Assembly (NCBI GenBank): GCA_045546135.1
Contig: JAZQCD010000031.1
Span: forward strand, 48,368-112,367
DNA length: 64,000 bases
Origin: RUG13409 sp045546135
GTDB lineage: Bacteria; Bacillota; Clostridia; Peptostreptococcales; Anaerovoracaceae
Reading direction: 5' to 3'
Shown here: piece after piece, positions 34,763 through 42,567 of the stretch
Position numbering within the stretch: the first letter of the stretch is position 1
Layout of the letters: every line of letters begins with the position of its first letter
Program-made: the position numbers and the translations under genes
Notes under the pieces: generated by a model
Databases searched by the model: none
The model's input: the letters and a program-made list of their open reading frames with translations, nothing else
Told to the model about the DNA's origin: nothing

Positions 34763-36208
34763 TCAGTAACCGAGGAACTTTCTTAGTTCATCATTTGGAA
34801 GAAGATCTTCCTTGTTAAGTCCAAAAGAATGACCCGGTACTATCTCAAGATAGCGATCAAGAAACTCTTCGTAGGTCTTTGCTTCAAAGCAGTATGGAGT
34901 GATAAAGAAGTCTCTGCTTCCTCCTGTGACACGGTCACCTGCCGTTACGCTCACTTTGTAATCGCCTGATTTAAGCCTATAGAAAACATAACTCTCAAGA
35001 TTCCAACCGTACAGTTCGATGCGTCCGAATGGAGGTTCATAGCTAGCTACGGTCTCATTCGCCCAAAGGGCTGCGCTTTGAAGATCATACTCAACGCATT
35101 CTATAAAACGCTCAGCGCTTTCCACGTCGAAGACCGAATATTCGCTTTCATCACCGTATTTCCTTACGAATTCCAGATCGTCGTCTACCCTTTGTATATC
35201 GTATTGCCAGGTCTTATCGAGCATCTTTTTATCTAGCCACCGATAATCCTTTTTTACATTATTGAAGGCCTTTTCCAGATATACATTTATATCTGTACCG
35301 TACTTAAATCTCTCATTTGGATCTGAGTGTTCTATTTTATCACGTGTGTAACTGCAGAGGAAATCGATGAACTCATCTGCAGTAGCCCCTTCTGTCCAAG
35401 GAGTCACGACATCCGAATCGTCATAATAGTTCTTGCTGATCTGTCCAAAAACATAGTTCCCGTGAAGAGCTGCGATCTGCCAAACCGGAGTGCATTTTTT
35501 CATCATCGCCAAAGTAGCCCATGGAAATTCCTTTCGAAGCTTTTCCAGTGCCTTTTTGTAATACACATCTATATCAAGGCCGTATTTGAAAAGATCAGGA
35601 TCTGTTTTAGGATCCTTGTTTAGTTCTGCTTCGATCCTTTTTTCTTCTAAAGCTTCTTCTTCCGCAGCAAAAATATCATCAGAGCTGAGAGCTGTCCATG
35701 CAAAGACCTCATCCATGCTGTGGCTTGCAAGAGCGGGAGCATATATGAACTGTCCGTCGTCTTCGCTGAAGCTGTACCATCTGCCTGCTGCCAGGCTTCC
35801 GTCATTCATCAAAAGAAGGCAGTACTGCTCGCTTTTTGGAAAGTCCTTATCCTTAAAAGATCTAAAGTCTCCGATCTGCAAAGAAAATGCACCATCCTTT
35901 TCAGGCCCTAAATTGATCCATTCAATATCCTCATCTTCAAGGCATTCAGACAGATCGTAGCGGTCAAGGGAGTGCCATTTTGATACTTCAAGGCTGCTTA
36001 CGGTATCTGCTGTTCCTCTTATAAACTGGCCTGAAGCACTTTTCTTATTATCGTAATCATCAGGATTCCAAGATCCTGCCGTATTCCGTCCGTCCTTTAA
36101 CACAAGAAGGCAGAACTCACCGTACTCCGGCAGTAAATTTGCCTTCATCTCATGAAATTCGTTAAAGGATAATTCCAGTCGTTTATAGTCACAGGCAAAC
36201 ATGATCAT
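34763..36208 (-). CDS. Hypothetical protein with two kinds of internal repeat
   Basis: The start is ambiguous: ATGs at 36208 and 36202 both lie after AAAGGAG; I use the first, giving 481 residues. Two tandem repeats fill the N-terminal half: FCLLVLKDGRNTAGSW ... GQFIRG ... SKWHSL (about 32-82) and YCLLLMNDGSLAAGRW ... GQFIYA ... FAWTAL (about 129-175). Two more follow in the C-terminal half: FKYGLDIDVYYKKALEK (about 207) and FKYGTDINVYLEKAFNN (about 301), each followed by a Trp-containing helix. There is no signal peptide or membrane helix. The family is unknown to me. Confidence 0.7.
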   Translation of the reverse strand: MIMFACDYKRLELSFNEFHEMKANLLPEYGEFCLLVLKDGRNTAGSWNPDDYDNKKSASGQFIRGTADTVSSLEVSKWHSLDRYDLSECLEDEDIEWINLGPEKDGAFSLQIGDFRSFKDKDFPKSEQYCLLLMNDGSLAAGRWYSFSEDDGQFIYAPALASHSMDEVFAWTALSSDDIFAAEEEALEEKRIEAELNKDPKTDPDLFKYGLDIDVYYKKALEKLRKEFPWATLAMMKKCTPVWQIAALHGNYVFGQISKNYYDDSDVVTPWTEGATADEFIDFLCSYTRDKIEHSDPNERFKYGTDINVYLEKAFNNVKKDYRWLDKKMLDKTWQYDIQRVDDDLEFVRKYGDESEYSVFDVESAERFIECVEYDLQSAALWANETVASYEPPFGRIELYGWNLESYVFYRLKSGDYKVSVTAGDRVTGGSRDFFITPYCFEAKTYEEFLDRYLEIVPGHSFGLNKEDLLPNDELRKFLGY

Positions 36209-36299
36209 ACTTCTCCTTTGCTCCGTCATACTCTAGCTACTGTATATTGTAACTAATATGCTTCTTTGCAGCAATATTTTAATACTTCCCTGCAAAATA

Positions 36300-36324
36300 A
36301 AACCCGAGGGTCCTCCCTCGGGTT
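36300..36324 (-). terminator. Strong hairpin terminator after the small peptide gene
   Basis: AAACCCGAGGG and CCCTCGGGTTT pair around a short loop, flanked by A and T runs on both sides. It lies 23 bases beyond the stop of the 44-codon gene and marks the end of that short transcript. Confidence 0.85.
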
Positions 36325-36346
36325 TATCACAATATTCTTTCAAAAC

Positions 36347-36481
36347 CTAATATACTCTTTTTGCTGCGGATCCTTCCAATTCCTCGATCCCGAAAAAAGG
36401 AAAGAGGAATATTATCAATAGCTGCAGCATGCTGCATCTGGGAGATTGCTTGCTACCTAAAGCGCTGTTCACACCTGTCAT
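36347..36481 (-). CDS. 44-residue hydrophobic peptide, unknown
   Basis: A 45-codon gene with GGAGGG 7 bases before the ATG, a terminator just past its stop, and a possible response-regulator promoter upstream. The peptide begins MTGVNSALGSKQSPRC, has a hydrophobic centre with LLIIFLFPFF, and an acidic-then-basic end (IEELEGSAAKRVY). There is one Cys, at residue 16. It could be a small membrane protein, a signal-peptide precursor or a leader. It is not a clear AgrD, lacking the Cys-containing core near the C-terminus. Expression signals are better evidence than the sequence itself. Confidence 0.6.
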   Translation of the reverse strand: MTGVNSALGSKQSPRCSMLQLLIIFLFPFFGIEELEGSAAKRVY

Positions 36482-36528
36482 GATCGTTCCCTCCATTTAA
36501 GATTCTTTCCTCTGATCAACTTTACACC

Positions 36529-36564
36529 TATATACTAATAATTTCAGGTGACACGTGGGTGACA
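36529..36564 (-). promoter_or_regulatory. Direct-repeat activator site and -10 box for the peptide gene
   Basis: On the minus strand TGTCACC occurs twice (36564-36558 and 36553-36547) with an 11-base period, one helical turn, as in OmpR/PhoB-family binding sites. A TATATA -10 box (36534-36529) begins 12 bases downstream, and no good -35 hexamer is visible, which fits activator-dependent transcription of the peptide gene 48 bases further on. Confidence 0.5.
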
Positions 36565-36572
36565 GCATAACA

Positions 36573-37094
36573 TTATTTCATATTTTTTATATAGAATCTG
36601 TTCATGGTAGAATGGACCACAGATGCAGGAGGATCTATCCTTTCATATCCAAGTTTCTCATAGATATGGATAGCTGCAGCAAGATTCGTATGGGTCTCAA
36701 GATATATCCGGCTATATCCAAGATCTCTTGCTTTCTCTTCAATGAACCTGACCATCATGTATCCGTAGCCATCGCCCTGCATATCCTGCCTAAGATATAG
36801 CTTTTGAAGCTCGCAGCAGCCCTCCATACCGCCGAATTCAGATATACCTACTCCGCCAGCAACTAACCCGTCTCTTAAGAGCACGTAGTAAGCCCTGCCT
36901 TCTTTTTCGTAATACTCAGACAAATGATCCAAGGATTCATCAAAGTAGGCAGTACCCGGTATGTCCAATCCCTTTGCTTTCAGATTGCTTCTGACGATCT
37001 TAGCCATCTCTTCATCGTACTTTGAAGAGATTGGTATGAACTCAAAGTTTTCACAGTCTCCTATCTGTTTCCCATGCCTTACAATGTATATCAT
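36573..37094 (-). CDS. GNAT family N-acetyltransferase
   Basis: A 173-residue GNAT protein. GGVGISEF begins the core, LQKLYLRQDMQGDGYGYMMV is the acetyl-CoA loop (Q/R-x-x-G-x-G/A type), and YLETHTNLAAAIHIYEKLGYERI is the standard C-terminal end. The acceptor substrate is not predictable. It is 11 bases after the nitroreductase gene, so it is likely co-transcribed. The start has no strong ribosome site. Confidence 0.85.
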   Translation of the reverse strand: MIYIVRHGKQIGDCENFEFIPISSKYDEEMAKIVRSNLKAKGLDIPGTAYFDESLDHLSEYYEKEGRAYYVLLRDGLVAGGVGISEFGGMEGCCELQKLYLRQDMQGDGYGYMMVRFIEEKARDLGYSRIYLETHTNLAAAIHIYEKLGYERIDPPASVVHSTMNRFYIKNMK

Positions 37095-37105
37095 AATTGC
37101 ATCAC

Positions 37106-37765
37106 TTATACCAAGGTCTCGTGGCCTGAGACTGCCTCAAAATGATACTTTACGATACCAAGGTCAGTTTTTAGACATGTGCCAAGACCTTTGATCTTTA
37201 AGACGGCCTTGTCCCCGTCCATTGAAAATACAAACTTTTGCTGGTTGACAGCTGTCGGAGCAAGAAGTGCAGCCTCAACACCATCAATGAACCATTGAGG
37301 ATATTCTCCTTTAGCCGTGACATCTGAAAAACTCTTTCCCTTATGAGGATTCCCCTGAGTCTCGCCATAGCCAAGAGCTATGACCATGCAAAGGGTCTCG
37401 CCCGGAAGGAGAAGTTCTTTGACCTTTTTTTTGTTGAATGTGAGTGCTGCCCAGCAAGTATTAAGACCAAGCTGCTGTGCATATATGACCAGTCTTTCTC
37501 CGTAATACCCGCATCTTAGATCAAAATCATCGTCACCGGTTCCTGCCAGGACGATATAGTTATTTACATTTCTAAAGCTTCCGTAATGTGCAAGTCTCGA
37601 ATCGAATCCATCAGGATCGTCATAATGTATCGAAATATGAAGATTACCTTCTTCATTTATCCTGCATACTTCTGCATCAAGTTTTTCTCTTACATCAGCC
37701 GGAATAGGCTCATCTTTGTAAGCCCTTACGGAATGTCTGTTTTGTATCGCTTCTAAGATCGTCAT
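37106..37765 (-). CDS. Nitroreductase family protein
   Basis: A 219-residue FMN-dependent nitroreductase-like protein. The N-terminal NRHSVRAYKDEPIP (FMN phosphate binding), YYGERLVIYAQQLGLNTCW (middle) and IALGYGETQ (C-terminal) are family marks. The DGVEAALLAPTAVNQQKFVF end is typical of the TM1586-like subgroup. It is likely an NAD(P)H oxidoreductase of the cytoplasm, with no assigned substrate. It precedes a GNAT gene. Confidence 0.87.
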   Translation of the reverse strand: MTILEAIQNRHSVRAYKDEPIPADVREKLDAEVCRINEEGNLHISIHYDDPDGFDSRLAHYGSFRNVNNYIVLAGTGDDDFDLRCGYYGERLVIYAQQLGLNTCWAALTFNKKKVKELLLPGETLCMVIALGYGETQGNPHKGKSFSDVTAKGEYPQWFIDGVEAALLAPTAVNQQKFVFSMDGDKAVLKIKGLGTCLKTDLGIVKYHFEAVSGHETLV

Positions 37766-37824
37766 GATATTTCCTTTCCCTTGAATCTACTGTCCATTTT
37801 ACCACATCTTATATATTCCATGCA

Positions 37825-38868
37825 CTAGGCCTCACTGCTTATCATGTATAGATTTGAAACTTCTACATAAGATCTTCTAAGCAGCTCGGCACCACGCTGT
37901 ATATTGATCTCTTCTTCCCCTATTGCCCTTAAAACCAACTGCTGGAATAAAAGCGGACATTCCCCTTTTATCCTTGACGGCTCATTTGACCTCCATCCCA
38001 TCTTAGAGGCCTTTATATAAAAATCTCTAGCGACACTTTCAGAGATTATGTGACATATGTTGGCACGCTTTACAAGAAGGAACATGGATATACCATATTC
38101 TTTTGCAACCATGACCATATCTCCCGATACTGAAGTCCTCTTGAATCCCAACTCTCTTTTGGCATCAGTATCTGAAAAGAAAAAGGCTCCGCTTATAGCT
38201 GTCGCTGTTTTTTCTATGTCAGCATCCTTTATTCCATCATCCCAATGAAACATTAGATGAGCAAGCTCGTGACCGATCGTTGATCTTATTCTCTCTGCGG
38301 TCATATTTGAGTTATATGCTATATATGGATGATCATCGACAAGGCCGTTGATCCCTGAAAAGTTGTTATTATTGATATCAGATCCATATACAAGTATCCC
38401 TTTATTTTCAAGGATACCGATAATATCTTCTATAGGTCCACATTTAGCAAGACCTAGATGCTTTCTAAGCGCTAAAGCATTTAGTTCATTATCGTCTGAC
38501 AACTCCAGAGAATGCAATTTAGGAGCTTCAGGTATCACATCTCCTCCAAGTATCTCTGCAGCAGTCATAAACCTATCAAAATACTCTTCTATACCTTCCT
38601 TGATAAGATCTTGGTCACGAATACTAAGCTTTGAGTTTTTTCTAAACTCTGCATGATCATATTTGATTTTGTCATTTCTGATCGCTAAAAGATCTGATTT
38701 CTTTATATCAAGGGTCTCGGCTATCCTGCTGATGATTTCTGAACCGGGATGTCTTTTCCCGTCCTCATAATTAGAGACAGCCATAGATGTTATACCCAGC
38801 CTTTCAGCTAATTGCTTTTTACTGAATCCTTTTTTTAGCCTATAGTATTTTAGATTTTTGCTAAACAT
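37825..38868 (-). CDS. XRE-family regulator fused to an ImmA/IrrE protease domain
   Basis: A 347-residue protein. An XRE helix-turn-helix occupies residues 5-61 (GFSKKQLAERLGITSMAVSNYE). A zinc metallopeptidase domain follows with the HExxH of GHELAHLMFH (His200, Glu201, His204). Proteins of this design sense stress and relieve repression, or act as antitoxin-like regulators in mobile elements. The adjacent opposite-strand small ORF and the inverted repeat at 38883-38919 suggest a self-regulated divergent promoter. GTGGAG precedes the start. Confidence 0.9.
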   Translation of the reverse strand: MFSKNLKYYRLKKGFSKKQLAERLGITSMAVSNYEDGKRHPGSEIISRIAETLDIKKSDLLAIRNDKIKYDHAEFRKNSKLSIRDQDLIKEGIEEYFDRFMTAAEILGGDVIPEAPKLHSLELSDDNELNALALRKHLGLAKCGPIEDIIGILENKGILVYGSDINNNNFSGINGLVDDHPYIAYNSNMTAERIRSTIGHELAHLMFHWDDGIKDADIEKTATAISGAFFFSDTDAKRELGFKRTSVSGDMVMVAKEYGISMFLLVKRANICHIISESVARDFYIKASKMGWRSNEPSRIKGECPLLFQQLVLRAIGEEEINIQRGAELLRRSYVEVSNLYMISSEA

Positions 38869-38882
38869 TTCATCATCTCCAC

Positions 38883-38919
38883 TGTTTATATTTTAACATA
38901 TTTTTATTAAAAATAAACA
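38883..38919. promoter_or_regulatory. Inverted repeat, candidate operator of the XRE regulator
   Basis: TGTTTAT (38883-38889) and ATAAACA (38913-38919) are perfect inverted arms 23 bases apart, in the AT-rich gap just before the regulator start. A TTAAAAT-type -10 box for the regulator lies between the arms. Autoregulation is inferred. Confidence 0.45.
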
Positions 38920-38983
38920 TCAGAATTACTATTTAAAAAATTTAGAAATACTATTATTCCTTGTCTAAACTGAACACGAAATA

Positions 38984-39091
38984 ATGAAAGAAGGAAATAA
39001 ATTTGTATACTACTTCACTATAGTATCCACTCTCATAGGAATATGGAAATTGCTTCAGGACAAGAGATCAACTGGCGAAGCTCAAAACTGA
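38984..39091 (+). CDS. Possible 35-residue membrane peptide
   Basis: A 36-codon ORF divergent from the XRE/ImmA-IrrE gene. The peptide has one hydrophobic helix (FVYYFTIVSTLIGIWKLL) flanked by charged ends (MKEGNK; QDKRSTGEAQN), like type I toxins or small membrane regulators. A ribosome site is weak, which lowers confidence. A hairpin terminator follows 17 bases after the stop. Confidence 0.4.
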   Translation: MKEGNKFVYYFTIVSTLIGIWKLLQDKRSTGEAQN

Positions 39092-39105
39092 TCATTTAGA
39101 AACAA

Positions 39106-39136
39106 AGACTCCCCACGCAAGACTCATGGGGAGCTT
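39106..39136. terminator. Bidirectional hairpin terminator
   Basis: CTCCCC (39109-39114) pairs with GGGGAG (39128-39133) around a 13-base loop; T-rich sequence follows on the plus strand and a shorter one on the minus. It lies between the small plus-strand ORF and the minus-strand gene ending at 39151. Confidence 0.65.
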
Positions 39137-39150
39137 TATTGTTTGCTTTT

Positions 39151-40467
39151 TTATCCAAACAGTTTTTGGATTATATCATTGCTGACATTACCAGCAACGC
39201 TTCCTTTTGCTTTTATTACTTTAAGGGTTTCTGCCGATGCAGCTCTGTTGTTGTTTCTTACTGCATTAAGAGCCTTCTTTGATATATCGCCTTTAGTAAA
39301 GTGATCAAGAAGCTTATTGTTTCTTTGGGCAGTATCTTTAAGGACCTTGTTCGACATGGAGCTTGCCTTTGAATCTATCATATTGCCCACCTTTGTCCTG
39401 ACTAAGCCTCCAAGACCAGACTCCAGGACTCCGTCGCTTAAGTCTTTTCCTTCTCTGGCATTCTCCATAGCCTTCTTGTACATATCACCGCCGCTGTTTG
39501 CAACGTATTTGTAGCCTCCCGGGGCATGAGCCTGAACAAGGTCTACTACAGTGTCCCCTGTAGCCTGCCTCATGGCATCGCTCATATCCCTTCCTTCGTT
39601 TATAGCCTCTGACCATCTGTAGCCAAAGTTTCTGGCTGCTATATATCCTGATTTGATCCCGTATTTACCTACAGCGCCCGTAAGTTCTCCAAGGATATCT
39701 ACTCCGTAGTCGCATATCTTTGAAAGGAAGGTAAGACCTAGTTCTACACCGCCGTAGATATTCCCGAGCCTTCTTTGCCTGTCTCCTTCGATCTGAGCTA
39801 TGGCATTCCGATTCCTTAGGATCTCTTTCAGCTTTTCAGGATCTGTCTCCCAGGTGCCGTACCTTCTGTAGCTTTCCCAGCGAGCTCTGTCTTCAGCATC
39901 CTGGCGTGCCAGTTCCCTGTCTGCCTCATCCTTCATGCGTTTGAGTTCTCTATCGAAGTCAGTATTGCCTTCCCTGATCTTTTTGTTCTGCTCATCCTGC
40001 CACTGCCTGTCTTTTTGCCTTTGCTTATACCATTCGTCAAGGCCATCTTCATCTAAGATGGACAGCCCGTCTTGGCTTACCCACTGTCCTTCCTTTTCGT
40101 CCCATTCGTACAGGGTCTCTGCTCCTGTTGCAGGGTCCTTAAGGATCCTGTAGGGAGGAGTACCGTCCCCATCGTTCATTATGGGAGCTATACTGCTTGC
40201 ACCCTTTTTTGCAGCTTCCTCTGCAGCCTTTCTTGGATCATAGCCCTTACTATGTCTTAAGACCAGTTTGTACTCGCCCTTTATGATGAGAAGTATATTC
40301 AAGATCAAAGTCACAGCTATCCCAGCATAAGTCGCCATGCGGGCTTCGCTTGGGCTCATGCTGTGAGTCTTTGCCTGGTATATGGTAACTATAAGGGCCG
40401 GGGCTCCAATGCAAAAGACAAGGAACCAAAATAGAGTAACTTCCTGTTTAACAGCTTTTTTGCTCAT
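39151..40467 (-). CDS. Large hypothetical protein with two N-terminal membrane helices
   Basis: A 438-residue protein. Helices at about 11-31 and 44-63 are followed by a Lys/Ala-rich segment, a WW-like stretch (PATGAETLYEWDEKEGQW), a long charged helical region (about 140-230, Glu/Arg/Asp/Gln), and a Gly/Ala-rich C-terminal half (GELTGAVGKYGIKSGYIAAR). The C-terminal design recalls pre-toxin or effector-like regions, but no toxin motif is visible. It is the last of three tightly spaced genes (4-base gaps). Confidence 0.65.
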   Translation of the reverse strand: MSKKAVKQEVTLFWFLVFCIGAPALIVTIYQAKTHSMSPSEARMATYAGIAVTLILNILLIIKGEYKLVLRHSKGYDPRKAAEEAAKKGASSIAPIMNDGDGTPPYRILKDPATGAETLYEWDEKEGQWVSQDGLSILDEDGLDEWYKQRQKDRQWQDEQNKKIREGNTDFDRELKRMKDEADRELARQDAEDRARWESYRRYGTWETDPEKLKEILRNRNAIAQIEGDRQRRLGNIYGGVELGLTFLSKICDYGVDILGELTGAVGKYGIKSGYIAARNFGYRWSEAINEGRDMSDAMRQATGDTVVDLVQAHAPGGYKYVANSGGDMYKKAMENAREGKDLSDGVLESGLGGLVRTKVGNMIDSKASSMSNKVLKDTAQRNNKLLDHFTKGDISKKALNAVRNNNRAASAETLKVIKAKGSVAGNVSNDIIQKLFG

Positions 40468-40471
40468 AGCA

Positions 40472-40888
40472 TTAACCCTCCTTTACCTTGTGACCGCATT
40501 TAGGGCAAAACACTGCGCCAGCCGGTAGCTTAGTGCCGCACTTGATGCAAAAGACAGGATCTTCACCCTCTGTATCATTTTCCGGCATCAGATCAGAAAG
40601 TTTCCTTTCAAGCTCATCACCGGTGTACTTTTCTTTGACAGGAGCGCTCTTTACAGGAGTATACATTATGACTATCTGCTTATCGAACTCATTAAGAAGC
40701 CCTACAGCTCCGTCATCCATTGCCACCCACCACTGATCATCGGGCAGTACGGCAAGGGTGTCTGTGAAAAAAGCTGCTTCCATGAGTTCTTCATAGGATA
40801 TGTCTTCGCCTTCCTGAAGATCAGTCCAGATGCTGCAATGATCCGATGCATCGTCCATTGCCTGTATAAAAGATTTGTATCCTTCCAT
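40472..40888 (-). CDS. Zinc-ribbon protein
   Basis: The ATG at 40888 is used (GGAGG about 10 bases upstream, AAGGAT closer). The 138-residue product has an acidic N-terminal domain (SYEELMEAAFFTDTLAVLP, DDQWWVAMDDGAVGLL) and a C-terminal zinc ribbon (CIKCGTKLPAGAVFCPKCGH). There is no membrane helix. The N-terminal part might bind another protein. It sits 4 bases from each neighbour in a three-gene cassette. Confidence 0.7.
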   Translation of the reverse strand: MEGYKSFIQAMDDASDHCSIWTDLQEGEDISYEELMEAAFFTDTLAVLPDDQWWVAMDDGAVGLLNEFDKQIVIMYTPVKSAPVKEKYTGDELERKLSDLMPENDTEGEDPVFCIKCGTKLPAGAVFCPKCGHKVKEG

Positions 40889-40892
40889 ATCC

Positions 40893-41048
40893 TTATTCCT
40901 CCCCTTCATCCTTTCCGCCTGAAAGAACCGCATATGCTATGGCAGCTGCAAAAGAAATGAGACCTGCTGTAGTTTCAGGTACTCCTGCAAGATATAGGCC
41001 AGCCATACCGACCAGCAATATGAGCATAAACATGATACCTTTTTTCAT
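40893..41048 (-). CDS. 51-residue small membrane protein
   Basis: A 52-codon gene with GGAGG 8 bases before the ATG. The peptide has two hydrophobic stretches (MLILLVGMAGLYLAGV and a Ala-rich FAAAIAYAVL) around a short PETTAG turn, and an acidic end (GGKDEGEE). It is the first gene of the cassette leading to the zinc-ribbon and the 438-residue membrane protein. It is too short for a family call; the expression signals are good. Confidence 0.65.
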   Translation of the reverse strand: MKKGIMFMLILLVGMAGLYLAGVPETTAGLISFAAAIAYAVLSGGKDEGEE

Positions 41049-41223
41049 TGCCTTCACCTCCAAAAGGAAACCAACAAATCAAAAACTCTCCCTGCAAATG
41101 CATCATATCATATAACAGGATATATTTGTACATGAATGAAAATTATGGATATTAGTACAAATTGCTTTGCACAAAAAAACTGGGCAAAAAAACGTTATTT
41201 AAAGCACAAAAAAGGGGCAATAA

Positions 41224-42270
41224 TCAAGAAACACTAGTGTGCAATGCATCAGGAAGTTTTTCCAGTTCTTCCTGTGAGTGCCTGTGTCCGTGTTTGCCAT
41301 CGGTCACATAATGATCATGCTCATGGGAATGGGTCACGGTATGTGTATGGGTAGTCCCGTCATGAGTATGAGTAAAGCTATGCTGGTGCAGATGTGCGTG
41401 ATGACGTATAAGCGTATCAGCTACCACAAGAGCAGTTCCAGCTATCATGACTAAAAGAGCAGCAAAGTAGGTCCAGGACAGCTTCTCACGGAAAAATATG
41501 AATGAAAGGAATGCCCCTATAAAAGGAGCTACCGAATAGTAGGCGCTCGTCTTTGCAGCTCCCAATATTTCCTGAGCCCTTACATATACGAAAATGCTAA
41601 GACCATATGATACAAAACCAAGGAAAAGCGCTGCTGCAATATACTTTATCTCCGGCATCGTCTCTTTCTTGATAAGAGCAATGACCAGTGCTCCAAGGCC
41701 AGAGAATATACCCTTAAGGATGACGATCTCATAGGTATTCTTTGATGAGATATTTCTGGTGCAGTTGTTTTCAAAGCCCCAGCACACAGTCGCAGCCAGT
41801 ACGAAAAGCGAGCCGTAAGAAAACTTAAAGCTGTCAGCTCCCTCAAATGACAGGATGATACTGGACAATGTGATCAAAGCAATAGCAGCCCATAGTCTTT
41901 TTGTTACAGCTTCCTTGAATATGAACAGCGCGATGACTGTCGTAGCAACGATCTCAAAGTTTCCAAGAAGGGATGCATTTGCAGATGAACCATAGCTGAT
42001 GCCTAGCATGAGAAAGATAGGCGCAGCTATATCAAGAACTATCATGCCTATAACAAAGGGAAGGTCATTTCTGTCAAGCCTTTCCGAGCTTTTCATATCC
42101 TTCTTGTTGACCAAGGATAAAAGGCCTATCCCTATGCCTGCGCCAAGGTAAAGGAAAGCGGCCATAGAAGTCGGCCCCACATGGCGAAGTAACAATTTTG
42201 ATATAGGTACATTGACAGCATAGAATACTGCTGCAAGAAGTGCATACAAAACTGCTTTACTTTTGTTCAT
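41224..42270 (-). CDS. EamA/DMT-family transporter with His-rich tail
   Basis: The start is at MNKSKAVLYALLAAVFYAVN, with GGAG about 10 bases upstream. The 348-residue product has ten hydrophobic segments in two EamA repeats. The last ~60 residues form a soluble tail with about 17 His, mostly in HxH and THTH patterns, a likely metal-binding segment. DMT permeases export metabolites; the tail suggests a metal-linked role (inference). It is divergent from the HAD gene across a 297-base gap. Confidence 0.85.
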   Translation of the reverse strand: MNKSKAVLYALLAAVFYAVNVPISKLLLRHVGPTSMAAFLYLGAGIGIGLLSLVNKKDMKSSERLDRNDLPFVIGMIVLDIAAPIFLMLGISYGSSANASLLGNFEIVATTVIALFIFKEAVTKRLWAAIALITLSSIILSFEGADSFKFSYGSLFVLAATVCWGFENNCTRNISSKNTYEIVILKGIFSGLGALVIALIKKETMPEIKYIAAALFLGFVSYGLSIFVYVRAQEILGAAKTSAYYSVAPFIGAFLSFIFFREKLSWTYFAALLVMIAGTALVVADTLIRHHAHLHQHSFTHTHDGTTHTHTVTHSHEHDHYVTDGKHGHRHSQEELEKLPDALHTSVS

Positions 42271-42567
42271 TGAAAAACTCTCCGGCAAAATATAATATCT
42301 AAACCGTCGCTCATGGGCTGAACATCGGTCCATTTTTGTCTTATACGATAGTATATTGCCTTTAAGCTCATTATTCAAGGCAAGCTTCATGCAGATCGAT
42401 GCTTTAAAATACCTCGAAGGTGATCGTACACAGCCGGCATGCAGCATCTCAAAAGGAAACAGAACTCCTTTATTTTTCATTTTTTTGTTCTATATTCCCT
42501 CCTTTTGCGTATAATTATTGGTATCAATAAATGATGATCACATATCATCCTATCAAGGAGATAACCA

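Noticed and set aside
36347..36481. AgrD-type autoinducer precursor
   Set aside because: There is no AgrB/AgrC nearby, and the single Cys lies before, not after, the hydrophobic segment.
37825..41048. A prophage or integrative element
   Set aside because: There is a phage-like regulator type, but no integrase, terminase, relaxase or attachment repeats could be found.
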